Origin: Parabacteroides johnsonii DSM 18315
GTDB taxonomy: Bacteria > Bacteroidota > Bacteroidia > Bacteroidales > Tannerellaceae
Length of the DNA: 64,000 bases
Assembly (NCBI RefSeq): GCF_025151045.1
Contig: NZ_CP102285.1
Location: 3,348,001-3,412,000, forward strand
Direction of reading: 5' to 3'
The position numbers and the translations under genes are program-made. How positions within the stretch are numbered: position 1 is the first letter of the stretch; the number at the start of each line of letters is the position of its first letter. Under the pieces are notes generated by a model. That model was not told where the DNA came from. It searched no databases and saw only the letters and a list, made by a program, of their open reading frames with translations. Positions 25,302 through 33,794 of the stretch are shown here, one piece after another.

Positions 25302-25836
25302 CATACCCCGAATATAATTCTATAAATCAACATTTTACATTCGATTTTATACTTATTTTGCCCCTAAAAAAGCCACTTTACGCGTACATTATATAAATCA
25401 GCACATTACTATCAATCAATCTATTACGAAAATCGCAAAAGTACCAAAATACGCCTTTTTGCAGAAAACCGCCCAAAACAGCCCTTTTTACCCCCTTTCC
25501 AAGACAGCTATTTCCCTCAAAGCACAGGTCGTCATTGTTTCAGTCTTCTACTTTTTGGTATCAATGACCAAAATCGAAAAGCCTGTAGCCGAAACTTAGG
25601 TTTCACTAGTTCCAAGGCGCGAAACAAAAGTTTCATCCGGGGAAACTTTTGTTCCATCAGCATGAAACTAAAGTTTCAAGGGGAGGGACTATCTGAAACT
25701 TTAGTTTCAAACATAATTCAGATTTGAAACTTCTGGAAATTCACTTACAAACCATTGCTGATTCCAAGCAGATACGACCCATCTACATATCGCTTGTTCT
25801 ATCATAAATCTCATACTCTTTATCTTTTTGTAAGGG
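25302..25836. other. 535-bp AT-rich intergenic region with GAAACTTTTGTTTCAT-type repeats (copy 2)
   Basis: No gene is seen. From about 25600 to 25735 the sequence is built from inverted and direct variants of GAAACTTTTGTTTCAT and GAAACTTTAGTTTCAA, like 11400-11505. Around 25530-25559 is a GTCATTGTTTC..CTTC..CTTTTTGGT word that recurs, inverted, near 63925-63957. The rest holds nothing I can name. Confidence 0.5.
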
Positions 25837-25837
25837 G

Positions 25838-25968
25838 TGTGTCAAAATCCCCTTGTCCCCGCGCTTGACGCGGGGCCGCAAAAGAGCAAGCCTTATCAAT
25901 CAGATGTTTATATGACTGGCTTTAATGCGATCCCGCGTCAAGCGCGGGAACAGGATAGTTTTGACACA
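25838..25968. mobile_element. Palindromic MITE-like element, TGTCAAAA family (copy 2)
   Basis: Arms at 25838-25874 and 25932-25968 match over 37 bp with a few mismatches; ends are TGTGTCAAAA and TTTTGACACA, and the inner part is GC-rich (CGCGCTTGACGCGGG). The 57-bp centre is unrelated to the arms. It encodes nothing, so a non-autonomous element or a repeat moved in trans is likely. No clear target duplication is visible. It lies directly upstream of the IS110 element. Confidence 0.65.
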
Positions 25969-26019
25969 TTTACATTTGCAGTATTAAATATCACAATAAA
26001 ATATAAGTGTATATTTGAA

Positions 26020-26162
26020 AAGAAGAGTTGCAGTGAACTAACTTTGACACTAGTCTTAAATGACTATGAGCTGAATCAGACTGCAACTCTCTTAATAGGA
26101 GAACCTAGCCAGTTAGAATTGTAGGCTCACGACCTAATAAATGTATTAGCTGTTTCTCCTTC
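26020..26162 (+). ncRNA. Candidate IS110 bridge RNA region
   Basis: The non-coding stretch before the transposase folds into successive stem-loops. AGAGTTGCAGT (26024-26034) pairs perfectly with 26080-26090, enclosing an inner TAGTC/GACTA stem. AGGAGAA (26097-26103) pairs with TTCTCCT (26154-26160), enclosing a CTAAT/ATTAG stem. IS110-group elements encode a bridge RNA in the left non-coding end, whose loops specify target and donor DNA. The position and structure fit, but loop-to-DNA matches cannot be confirmed without the element's ends. Confidence 0.45.
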
Positions 26163-26189
26163 ATGTTTAATACTGTAAAATACAAAATT

Positions 26190-27185
26190 ATGAATTATTC
26201 TCATTTTGTAGGTCTTGATGTAGGAAAAAAAACTTTCGATGCATCATTAATGTCTGCGGCCGAAAAAGAGTTGTCTCACAAGTCTTTTGATAACACTCCA
26301 GAAGGGATCCAATCTTTATTGGATTGGATAGCAGGTTATCATCTCTCTTTATCTAAACTCTTGTTCTGTGCTGAAAACATGGGAAGCTATGTCACAGAGT
26401 TATCTGTTTCCAGTGTCTCCATGGGATTTCCCCTGGCTTTGGTTTGCCCGTTGACCATCAAGAAGTCCATAGACTTGCAACGAGGCAAAAATGACCGCAT
26501 TGACGCCAAAAGGATAGCGAACTATGCGGTATTACATTATCGAAAACTAGAGTTATACAAATTACCTAACAAAGACTTGGTGAGACTGCGGGGATGGATT
26601 ATTATACGTGACAATTTGGTTAAGCAAAAAGTATCAAACATAAAGTTATTGGAAACATTCTCCCAGATGGCTAAGTTGGCTGATGTGGCAGAATCCATTT
26701 CTTTTTTGGAAGAGCAGCTCAAGTCGATAAAAGAAAAGATCCTGGAAGTGGAAGAGGATATGGAGCAACTAATAGCCGCCAGTACATCGCTTTACACAAA
26801 TTACTTGCTATTAAGAAGTATAAAAGGAATAGGAATTATCAATGCCATTGTATTACTGTGTGTTACTGACAATTTTCAAAGATTTGACAACCCGAGGAAA
26901 TTTGCCTGCTATTGTGGGGTTGCCCCATTTGAACATACTTCAGGTATTTCCATACGGGGAAAAACGCAGACTTCTTCATTGGCTAACAAAGAAGTAAAAG
27001 TATACCTTACCCGAGCAGCTATTACTGCCACATCTTGGGATCCGCAGATGGAAGCATATTATAAAAGGAAAATAGCGGAGGGGAAACATAAAGCATCTGT
27101 AATCAATGCTGTAAGAGCCAAAATCATAGCAAGATCTTTTGCTGTGATACGAAGGCAGACTCCATTTGTAACATTAGCCGTATAA
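26190..27185 (+). mobile_element. IS110-family transposase gene
   Basis: 331 residues from the ATG at 26190; a start at 26163 would overlap the structured upstream RNA region. The DEDD RuvC-like domain is intact: FVGLDVGKKTFDASL, FCAENMGSYVTEL and KNDRIDAKRIANYA. A coiled-coil (FLEEQLKSIKEKILEVEEDMEQLI) leads to the Tnp_20 domain with SIKGIGIINAIVLL, FACYCGVAPFEHTSGIS and the active-site serine region, then KHKASVINAVRAKIIAR. The enzyme moves its element with an RNA guide, leaving no long terminal repeats. The frame is complete, so the copy may be active. The element's outer limits are not resolved. Confidence 0.9.
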
Positions 27186-27418
27186 TAAAAAGATCCTTAA
27201 CTTTGAAAACATCTTAGGTTTAGGAAGTAGCTATACACTTCTGAAGAGTTATTATGTCTATATACGAACTTACCCAAGGATACGTTAATGTTCGTAAACT
27301 TGGGTAAGATTTGAGAGATATTGTTTGGAGAGGACTTAGAATTCACCTCCTTACAAAGACAAACAAAAAAAATCAGGGTATACAGATACCTCTTCCAAAA
27401 ACATAAAGAAGTTATAAC
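27186..27418. other. Right non-coding flank of the IS110 element
   Basis: No gene. CTTACCCAAG (27269-27278) and its perfect complement at 27299-27308 can pair, while CGAAC (27265-27269) can instead pair with GTTCG (27290-27294); the two stems exclude each other. This could be part of the element's right end or a downstream structured RNA. Confidence 0.45.
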
Positions 27419-27456
27419 AAAAATGGCTGTAAGCCCGATAGCCTACAGCCATTTTT
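27419..27456. terminator. Bidirectional Rho-independent terminator
   Basis: Perfect 13-bp arms AAAAATGGCTGTA (27419-27431) and TACAGCCATTTTT (27444-27456) with an A-run on one side and a T-run on the other. It lies 23 bp past the pepD stop on the minus strand and also downstream of the plus-strand transposase. Confidence 0.85.
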
Positions 27457-27478
27457 GATATAACCCACTATATACGAA

Positions 27479-28933
27479 TCAGATTCTCGCAAGCGTCGTA
27501 ACAATAAAATCCCATGTACGGGCAACAGACGGAATGCTTACACGCTCGTCAGGAGAATGCGGATGCTGCAAGTCCGGGCCGATAGAGATCATGTCCATAT
27601 CGGGATAGGATTCCTGGATGATACCGCATTCCAAGCCGGCATGCATAACCTTTGCCTCCGGCTTCTTTCCGTACAAATCCAAATAAGCTTGCTGCATGAT
27701 TTTCAGGATCGGCGAATCAATATTCGGCTGCCATCCTCCGTAACCATCCGAATATTCCACTTTCGCCCCGGCTAGAGAGAAAATACTTTCCAAACTTGAA
27801 CAAACAGCTTCCTTGCGGCTCTCGGACGAACTGCGAACCAAAATCTGAATCTCGATCATCTCGTTCGAGGACTTGACGATTGCCAAGTTTGTAGACGATT
27901 CGACCGTGCCCGGAAAATCGACCAGCATACTGATCACACCGTTCTGGCAACCTTCTATCGCATTGATCAGATCATCCTGAATCTCTTCCGGAATCAGAGT
28001 TACCGGCATATCGGTCATTTCGGCCGTAAAATTAATATTGTGTTCAATACCCTTATATTCGGAGCGGTACATTTCCTGATAATCGGAGACAAGCTCCCAA
28101 AGAGCTTCCACATTATCGCCCGGGATCGTTATGATGGCAAAAGCCTCGCGCGGGATTGCGTTGCGCAACGAACCTCCGTCGATAGATGACAGACGAGCCC
28201 CATAATCGCGTACGGCCTCTTTCAAGAAACGGAACATCAGCTTATTCGCATTCGCACGTCCCAAATGAATATCCACACCAGAGTGACCGCCTTTCAAGCC
28301 GGTCAGGCTGATTTTCACGGCAACATCGCCCTCCGGAATATAAGTATCTTCCTTAAATTGCATGGAGACATTCAGATCGGCGCCACCGGCACAACCGACA
28401 AACAACTCGCCTTCTTCCTCCGAATCACAGTTTAACAGGATTTCCCCTTTCAGGAAACCCGGCTTCAAACCGACTGCACCATCCATTCCCACTTCTTCGT
28501 TAATGGTAAAAAGGGCTTCCAGAGGACCGTGCGTCAATGTCTTGTCCGCCAGGACAGCCATAGCAAAAGCAGCACCCATACCGTTATCAGCACCCAATGT
28601 CGTTTCGCGTGCTTTCACCCAATCTCCATCTATATAAGCATCGATCGGATCGGTTAGAAAATCATGCTTTACCGAAGAGTTCTTTTGCGGAACCATATCA
28701 AGGTGAGACTGCATGGTCACGGTTTTGTGTCCTTCCATTCCCGGAGAAGCCGGTTTACGAATCAAAACGTTTCCCACTTCGTCCTGCAAAGTTTCCAATC
28801 CCAATCCTTTACCAAAAGCTACCATAAAACGGGTTACAGCCTCCATATGTCCGGTCGGACGAGGGATTTGCGTAAGGTCATAGAAATAACCCCAGACTGG
28901 CTGCGGAGAAAGATTTTTGATTTCTGCGGACAT
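27479..28933 (-). CDS. pepD: Aminoacyl-histidine dipeptidase (M20C)
   Basis: 484 residues. The M20 metallopeptidase signatures are present: MQSHLDMVPQ with first metal His and Asp, TLGADNGMGAA, FTINEEVGMDGA with the catalytic Glu, and LNCDSEEEGELFVGCAGGAD; near the end VMHAGLECGIIQ and QHPHSPDERV. The enzyme hydrolyses Xaa-His and other dipeptides in the cytoplasm. Length fits the family. TTGTCAA-type repeats lie between it and the next gene, and a terminator follows it. Confidence 0.93.
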   Translation of the reverse strand: MSAEIKNLSPQPVWGYFYDLTQIPRPTGHMEAVTRFMVAFGKGLGLETLQDEVGNVLIRKPASPGMEGHKTVTMQSHLDMVPQKNSSVKHDFLTDPIDAYIDGDWVKARETTLGADNGMGAAFAMAVLADKTLTHGPLEALFTINEEVGMDGAVGLKPGFLKGEILLNCDSEEEGELFVGCAGGADLNVSMQFKEDTYIPEGDVAVKISLTGLKGGHSGVDIHLGRANANKLMFRFLKEAVRDYGARLSSIDGGSLRNAIPREAFAIITIPGDNVEALWELVSDYQEMYRSEYKGIEHNINFTAEMTDMPVTLIPEEIQDDLINAIEGCQNGVISMLVDFPGTVESSTNLAIVKSSNEMIEIQILVRSSSESRKEAVCSSLESIFSLAGAKVEYSDGYGGWQPNIDSPILKIMQQAYLDLYGKKPEAKVMHAGLECGIIQESYPDMDMISIGPDLQHPHSPDERVSIPSVARTWDFIVTTLARI

Positions 28934-28954
28934 AATAAAAAACGGTGTTTTTTA

Positions 28955-29037
28955 AATTGTCAATTGACAATTAGGTTAATAATAATGTTATATATCGAAT
29001 GGACAACCGGACATTTAATTGTCAATTGTCAATTGAT
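28955..29037. repeat. TTGTCAA heptamer repeats between pepD and the flippase-like gene
   Basis: ATTGTCAATTGACAAT at 28956-28972 and AATTGTCAATTGTCAATTGA at about 29017-29036 are tandem and inverted forms of the same 7-bp word. The second block runs into the flippase-like gene and supplies its last codons and stop (S-I-D-N-stop on the minus strand). Confidence 0.75.
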
Positions 29038-30017
29038 TTATTCATAAAGGGAAGCGCCACCACACCGAACAACCCCGTAAGTCCGAGCCAAGCGGTTTGC
29101 ACCGTATGCACCACCAGGGCGAAAGCCGCAGCATCGGTTTCTTTTACCCCGAAGCACATTAAGGTGGCGATCACCATAAAATGCCACGGGCCAATACCTC
29201 CCTGAACGGGTACCGCTACGGCGATACTACTCATCGTAAAAGCGATCAGACCGACCGTAACGCCCAAATCACGGGTAAAATCGAAAGCATAGAAAGTGAT
29301 GTAGAAATACAGGAAATATCCTGTCCAGATCAACAGGGTTTGAATCACGAAAAGACCTTTACGCTTCATCAGCCAGATGCTCTTCATTCCGTCCCAGACG
29401 TTCTGCAACATCGACTTTGCTTTCTTGACCAGCGTAAAGTTACTCATATATGTGAATATAAACCAAATTCCGGCAATAAAAATTACGCCGGCCACGTAAA
29501 TCCATATCGAGTTGAACATAGACTGGAAGCCATCCAGCAACGCCGGGTTCTTCGCAAAGAAGCTGCGGAAGAAATCAAAATTGAAGATAATGATGGACAT
29601 TGTGATCAGTCCGACCATGATGGTATCGCTCACACGGTCGACGAGCAGTGTCCCCAATAGGCGGGTAAATGGTATTTTGTCATATTTGGTTATCATCCCG
29701 CAACGCCAGACCTCCCCGACACGAGGCAACACAAGGTTCACGGCATAATTCCCCAGCACGGCATAAATCACGTTGCCGGTCTTCACCTTATCACCTAATG
29801 AACGGATCAGCAACCCCCAACGCAATCCCCGGATAATATTGGCTCCCAAACCGAACAGAAGGGAAAAAAGAATGATCTCATAGCGAACCCCCTTACGAAT
29901 CACATTCCAGATCTCGCCGATATCCATCTTACTGTACAGATACCAGAGAAGTAAACAACCGAAAGCAAGCGGGAGAATTATCTTGAGAAACGTGCGTAGA
30001 ATTGCTTTAAAATCCAT
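29022..30017 (-). CDS. YbhN-like lysylphosphatidylglycerol synthase transmembrane/flippase-like protein
   Basis: 331 residues with eight or nine hydrophobic segments and the family blocks FGLGANIIRGLRWGLLIRSL, GNYAVNLVLPRVGEVWR and the late VPVQGGIGPWHFMVI. Such UPF0104 proteins share the MprF flippase fold and are thought to move lipids or act near glycolipid synthesis; the substrate is unknown. The last residues NKSIDN and the stop are encoded within a TTGTCAA repeat, so the natural C-terminus has been replaced or extended by repeat sequence. It is divergent from rsmA. Confidence 0.85.
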   Translation of the reverse strand: MDFKAILRTFLKIILPLAFGCLLLWYLYSKMDIGEIWNVIRKGVRYEIILFSLLFGLGANIIRGLRWGLLIRSLGDKVKTGNVIYAVLGNYAVNLVLPRVGEVWRCGMITKYDKIPFTRLLGTLLVDRVSDTIMVGLITMSIIIFNFDFFRSFFAKNPALLDGFQSMFNSIWIYVAGVIFIAGIWFIFTYMSNFTLVKKAKSMLQNVWDGMKSIWLMKRKGLFVIQTLLIWTGYFLYFYITFYAFDFTRDLGVTVGLIAFTMSSIAVAVPVQGGIGPWHFMVIATLMCFGVKETDAAAFALVVHTVQTAWLGLTGLFGVVALPFMNKSIDN

Positions 30018-30113
30018 TATGCGTAGATGACTTTAAATTATTTGTTGTATTTTTGTACGCCTGCAAAGATAAGCATTATATTTAAATACGAACACATTAC
30101 ACCAAAGAAGTGG

Positions 30114-30899
30114 ATGAGATTAGTTAAGCCAAAGAAAGCATTAGGACAACATTTCCTGAAAGATCTGCAAATAGCTGAGCGTATTGCAGATACATTGTCC
30201 GATTACAAGCAGTTGCCTGTATTGGAAATCGGCCCTGGTATGGGCGTCCTCACCCAATTCTTACTGGAAAAAGGGCATGATCTGACAGTAGTGGAACTGG
30301 ATATGGAATCGGTCGATTACCTGGAACAGAACTTCCCTGCCTTGGAAGGCAAGATTCTGGCCGAAGACTTTCTACGTCTGGATCTTAGCAAGCTGTTTCC
30401 GGACCAGTTTTGCGTGATCGGTAATTATCCTTATAACATATCCAGCCAGATATTTTTCAAAGTGCTCGACTACAAGGAACATATTCCCTGTTGTTCAGGC
30501 ATGATACAGAAAGAGGTGGCCGAGCGCCTTGCCGCCGGTCCAGGCAGCAAGACATACGGTATCCTGAGCGTACTGCTGCAAGCATGGTATGAAGTGGAAT
30601 ATCTGTTTACGGTCAGCGAAAAAGTATTCGATCCACCTCCAAAGGTCAAGAGCGCGGTGATACGGATGGTACGTAATAACCGGAAATCATTGGGATGCGA
30701 CGAGAAGCTTTTCAAGACGGTTGTCAAAACCTCGTTCAACCAACGCCGCAAGACATTGCGTAACTCCATGAAACCGCTATTAGGAAAGGATTGTCCCGAT
30801 TATCCGCTCCCGATTTTCGACAAACGACCGGAACAGTTATCCGTAGAACAGTTTGTGGAACTGACACTGATAACAGAGCGGAACTTAAACGATTTATGA
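30114..30899 (+). CDS. rsmA: 16S rRNA dimethyladenosine transferase
   Basis: 261 residues from ATG 30114 (MRLVKPKKALGQHFL); a longer frame to 30027 covers the promoter region, where TATTTTTG (30048-30055) is the -7 box. SAM-binding motif I is LEIGPGMGVLTQFLL, and motif IV is NYPYNISSQI. The enzyme dimethylates two adjacent adenosines at the 3' end of 16S rRNA, a late ribosome-assembly step; its loss gives kasugamycin resistance. The stop codon lies inside a TTTATGA repeat. Confidence 0.95.
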   Translation: MRLVKPKKALGQHFLKDLQIAERIADTLSDYKQLPVLEIGPGMGVLTQFLLEKGHDLTVVELDMESVDYLEQNFPALEGKILAEDFLRLDLSKLFPDQFCVIGNYPYNISSQIFFKVLDYKEHIPCCSGMIQKEVAERLAAGPGSKTYGILSVLLQAWYEVEYLFTVSEKVFDPPPKVKSAVIRMVRNNRKSLGCDEKLFKTVVKTSFNQRRKTLRNSMKPLLGKDCPDYPLPIFDKRPEQLSVEQFVELTLITERNLNDL

Positions 30900-30970
30900 T
30901 TTCAGATTTATGATTTATGACTTATGGAGCTTGTATTGTTTCATAAATCATAAATCATAAATTATAAATT
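30891..30970. repeat. TTTATGA heptamer hairpin (copy A)
   Basis: Perfect 15-bp arms at 30906-30920 and 30941-30955, each two copies of the 7-bp word ATTTATG, with a GC-containing loop. It spans the gap between rsmA and mgtE and overlaps the rsmA stop. Confidence 0.85.
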
Positions 30971-30978
30971 CTCCCAAA

Positions 30979-32328
30979 ATGATTGAACTGACGAAAGATT
31001 ATATAGACAATCTGAAAGACATCATCACAGAGAAGGATGACGCAAAGATCAAGGAGATACTGGACGAACTATATCCGGCGGACATAGCCGAACTGTACCA
31101 GGAGCTAAATCTTCAAGAGGCGATCTACCTCTATCTGCTGATGGATGGCGAAAAGGCAGCGGATGTCTTGATGGAGCTGGACGAAGAAGACCGTCACAAG
31201 TTGCTGAAGGAACTCCCGAACGAACTGATTGCCAAACGCTTCGTGGACAATATGGAGACCGACGACGCGGTTGATCTGATGCGTGAGTTGGACGAAGATA
31301 CCCAGGAAGAAATTCTTTCGCACATCGAAGACGTAGAGCAGGCGGGTGATATCGTCGACCTGCTGAAATACGACGAAGACACCGCCGGTGGTTTGATGGG
31401 GACCGAAATGATCGTGGTGAACGAAAATTGGAGTATGCCCAAATGTATCGACGAAATGCGCAAGCAAGCCGAAGACATGGATGAAATCTATTACGTCTAT
31501 GTAGTCGACGACGACGAGCGCCTACGTGGAGTCCTCCCCTTGCAGAAGTTGATCACCAATCCTTCCGTCTCGAAGATCAAGCATGTGATGAAGAAAGACC
31601 CGATCTCCGTCCGCGACAGCGACAGTATCGAAGAGGTGACCGAGACAATCGAGAAGTATGACCTGGTCGCCCTGCCGGTTATCGACAGTATCGGGCGTCT
31701 TGTCGGACGTATCACCATCGACGACGTCATGGACGAAGTACGCGAACAGCACGAACGTGATTACCAATTGGCATCCGGTATCTCGCAGGATGTGGAAACT
31801 TCGGATAACGTCTTCACCCAAACAGCCGCCCGCCTTCCCTGGCTCCTGATCGGCATGATAGGCGGTATCGGGAACTCCCTGATCTTAGGTAATTTCGAAG
31901 GAAATTTCGCCGTCAACCCCAAGATGGCACTGTTTATCCCGCTGATTGGGGGGACAGGCGGAAATGTCGGTATCCAGTCTTCCGCCATCGTAGTACAAGG
32001 CTTGGCCAACAACAGTTTGAAGGAAGGGAACATTCTGCCTCAGATATTGAAAGAGTCTGTCGTTTCGCTGATCAATGCCAGCATCATCAGTTTAGTCGTA
32101 TTTATCTATAATTTTTTTATGTTAGGCGACAGAGGCATCACCGCTTCGGTTTCCTTAAGCCTGTTTGCAGTCGTGATGTTCGCCAGTATCTTTGGAACAT
32201 TGGTCCCCATGACACTCGATAAACTAAAGATCGATCCCGCTTTGGCCACCGGGCCGTTTATCACGATTACAAACGACATTATCGGTATGATGATTTACAT
32301 GTTCATTACGTCTGCACTGGCCGGATAG
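30979..32328 (+). CDS. mgtE: Magnesium transporter MgtE
   Basis: 449 residues in the standard order: an acidic N-terminal superhelical domain (about 1-130, rich in DEEDRHKLLKELP-type repeats), paired CBS domains (from GGLMGTEMIVV to DDVMDEVREQHERDY) and five membrane segments. Conserved pore blocks PWLLIGMIGGIGNSL, LIGGTGGNVGIQSS and DPALATGPFITITNDIIG are present. MgtE is a Mg2+ channel closed by Mg2+ binding to the cytosolic domains. Length fits the family. Confidence 0.95.
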   Translation: MIELTKDYIDNLKDIITEKDDAKIKEILDELYPADIAELYQELNLQEAIYLYLLMDGEKAADVLMELDEEDRHKLLKELPNELIAKRFVDNMETDDAVDLMRELDEDTQEEILSHIEDVEQAGDIVDLLKYDEDTAGGLMGTEMIVVNENWSMPKCIDEMRKQAEDMDEIYYVYVVDDDERLRGVLPLQKLITNPSVSKIKHVMKKDPISVRDSDSIEEVTETIEKYDLVALPVIDSIGRLVGRITIDDVMDEVREQHERDYQLASGISQDVETSDNVFTQTAARLPWLLIGMIGGIGNSLILGNFEGNFAVNPKMALFIPLIGGTGGNVGIQSSAIVVQGLANNSLKEGNILPQILKESVVSLINASIISLVVFIYNFFMLGDRGITASVSLSLFAVVMFASIFGTLVPMTLDKLKIDPALATGPFITITNDIIGMMIYMFITSALAG

Positions 32329-32406
32329 TTAAATATTATATGTTGTAGAACATATTTCTTGCGAAGATGTTATCTTTGCAGCGGTTATCTAAAAGACAGT
32401 AAGAAT

Positions 32407-32757
32407 ATGCTAATAGAAGCATTTTACATCCTCTTCTTCTATTTTACAGGAGAGTTTATCAGTTATTTTATCGACGGGTTTATCCCGGGTAGCGTAATTG
32501 GAATGGTGTTGTTATTCCTGGCGCTGGCATTCAAGATAGTCAAACCTAACAAAGTGAAGAAGCTCTCCACGCTTCTGACCGAAAACATGGGATTGTTTTT
32601 CCTACCTGCGGGTGTGGGATTGATGAACTCGCTCGGCATCATCTCCCAGTATTGGGTAGTGATCGTAACAGCCTCCGTTGTCAGTACCCTACTCGTAATT
32701 GCCAGCGTGGCACTCATCCAGCAAAAATTAGGAAAGGAGACGGAGAGTAATGAATAA
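32407..32757 (+). CDS. CidA/LrgA-family holin-like protein
   Basis: 116 residues from ATG 32407; a frame to 32359 overlaps the TATCTTTG -7 box at 32371-32378. Four membrane segments, with FIPGSVIGMVLLFLAL and NMGLFFLPAGVGLMNSL as family blocks. CidA/LrgA proteins affect murein hydrolase export or carry pyruvate and related metabolites; the two views are not reconciled. The LrgB-like gene overlaps its end by 8 bp. Confidence 0.88.
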   Translation: MLIEAFYILFFYFTGEFISYFIDGFIPGSVIGMVLLFLALAFKIVKPNKVKKLSTLLTENMGLFFLPAGVGLMNSLGIISQYWVVIVTASVVSTLLVIASVALIQQKLGKETESNE

Positions 32758-33448
32758 CCTGGCACAATCGGAAGTATTTTCGCTGACTTTGGTAATCGGC
32801 ACTTATCTGGCTTCTTTGGCTTTGTACAGAAAGACACATATCAGTCTGCTGCATCCTCTTATCACCTCCATATTAGTCATTATAGTTGTTCTGAAAGCGA
32901 TGGATATCGAATACGAATCGTTTCAGAAAGGCAGTCACCTCATCCATTTCCTGTTGGGGCCGTCGGTCGTGGCGTTAGGATATGTACTGTATGAGCAGAT
33001 CCAATACCTGAAAGGAAATGTGATTTCGATCCTGACGTCCGTCTTTGTCGGAGCAATTGTCGGGATTGTCAGCGTTATAGCGATCGGCGAACTGATGGGA
33101 GCAGATGCCGCGTTAGTCGCCACGCTCGAGCCGAAGTCGGTCACAACACCGATCGCAATGGGCATTGCTGAAAAATCCGGCGGCATTCCTTCCCTGACAG
33201 CCGTCATCGTTGTAGCAGTCGGAATCTTCGGTAGCATTGTCGGACCGTTCGTGATGAAAATCTTAGGCATTGAAAGCCGTATAGCCAAAGGATTGGCGTT
33301 GGGTGCCTCTTCGCACGGGGTAGGCACTTCCGTTGCCATCCAGATCGGTGCGGTGGAAGGGGCTTTGAGCGGACTTGCCATCGGCTTGATGGGGATCATG
33401 ACGGCTATCCTCGTTCCGGTTATCAGCTTTATTATTTCGCTCTTTTAG
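32750..33448 (+). CDS. CidB/LrgB-family membrane protein
   Basis: 232 residues with about six membrane segments and the family blocks FLLGPSVVALGYVLYEQ, LEPKSVTTPIAMGIAEKSGG and ALGASSHGVGTSVAIQIG. It works with the CidA/LrgA partner encoded just upstream; the overlapping reading frames suggest equal, coupled expression. Role as for the partner: cell-wall turnover or metabolite exchange. Confidence 0.9.
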   Translation: MNNLAQSEVFSLTLVIGTYLASLALYRKTHISLLHPLITSILVIIVVLKAMDIEYESFQKGSHLIHFLLGPSVVALGYVLYEQIQYLKGNVISILTSVFVGAIVGIVSVIAIGELMGADAALVATLEPKSVTTPIAMGIAEKSGGIPSLTAVIVVAVGIFGSIVGPFVMKILGIESRIAKGLALGASSHGVGTSVAIQIGAVEGALSGLAIGLMGIMTAILVPVISFIISLF

Positions 33449-33463
33449 CTTCCCAGTCAGAGA

Positions 33464-33632
33464 GTGTGTCAAAATCCCCTTGTGGGGGTGTGTCAAATTG
33501 ATATTACCGGACGCGGATGACGCAGATTTATTTTGCTGATAATTAAAATATCTGCGTCAGTCTGAGCTCGTCTGCGTTGTCTGCGTCCGGTAATATCAAT
33601 TTGACACACCCTCATAGGACAGTTTCGACACC
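33464..33632. mobile_element. TGTCAAAA-family palindrome interrupted by a second palindromic element
   Basis: The outer ends (GTGTGTCAAAATCCCCTTGT from 33464, and GGACAGTTTCGACAC to 33631) match the family at 3627 and 25838. Between them, 33486-33513 and 33584-33611 are perfect 28-bp inverted arms of a 126-bp inner element starting GGGTGTGTCAAATTG. Inside that, GACGCAGAT (33519-33527) pairs with 33550-33558. The nesting suggests that one element inserted into another. No coding capacity. Confidence 0.7.
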
Positions 33633-33710
33633 CCCGTATTTTGCCGTTGTATATCCTCTGCTTATCAAACTGATTTGCAACCTATTTCCAAATAAAAATG
33701 CAGAAGTTTA

Positions 33711-33741
33711 TTGTTACTTTAAGAGGAAAACACTACTTTTG
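33711..33741 (+). promoter_or_regulatory. Predicted promoter of efp
   Basis: TTG (33711-33713) and TACTTTTG (33734-33741) with a 20-bp spacer. The efp ATG is at 33795, giving a leader of about 45 bases that is AT-rich and free of hairpins. Confidence 0.65.
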
Positions 33742-33794
33742 CACCCGAAATCCATCACGAGATAAATTAACAATATAATATAAAGCACATTAGT

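Noticed and set aside
25837-26124. 95-residue frame before the IS110 transposase
   Set aside because: It reads through a palindromic element and the candidate bridge RNA; no protein-like features.
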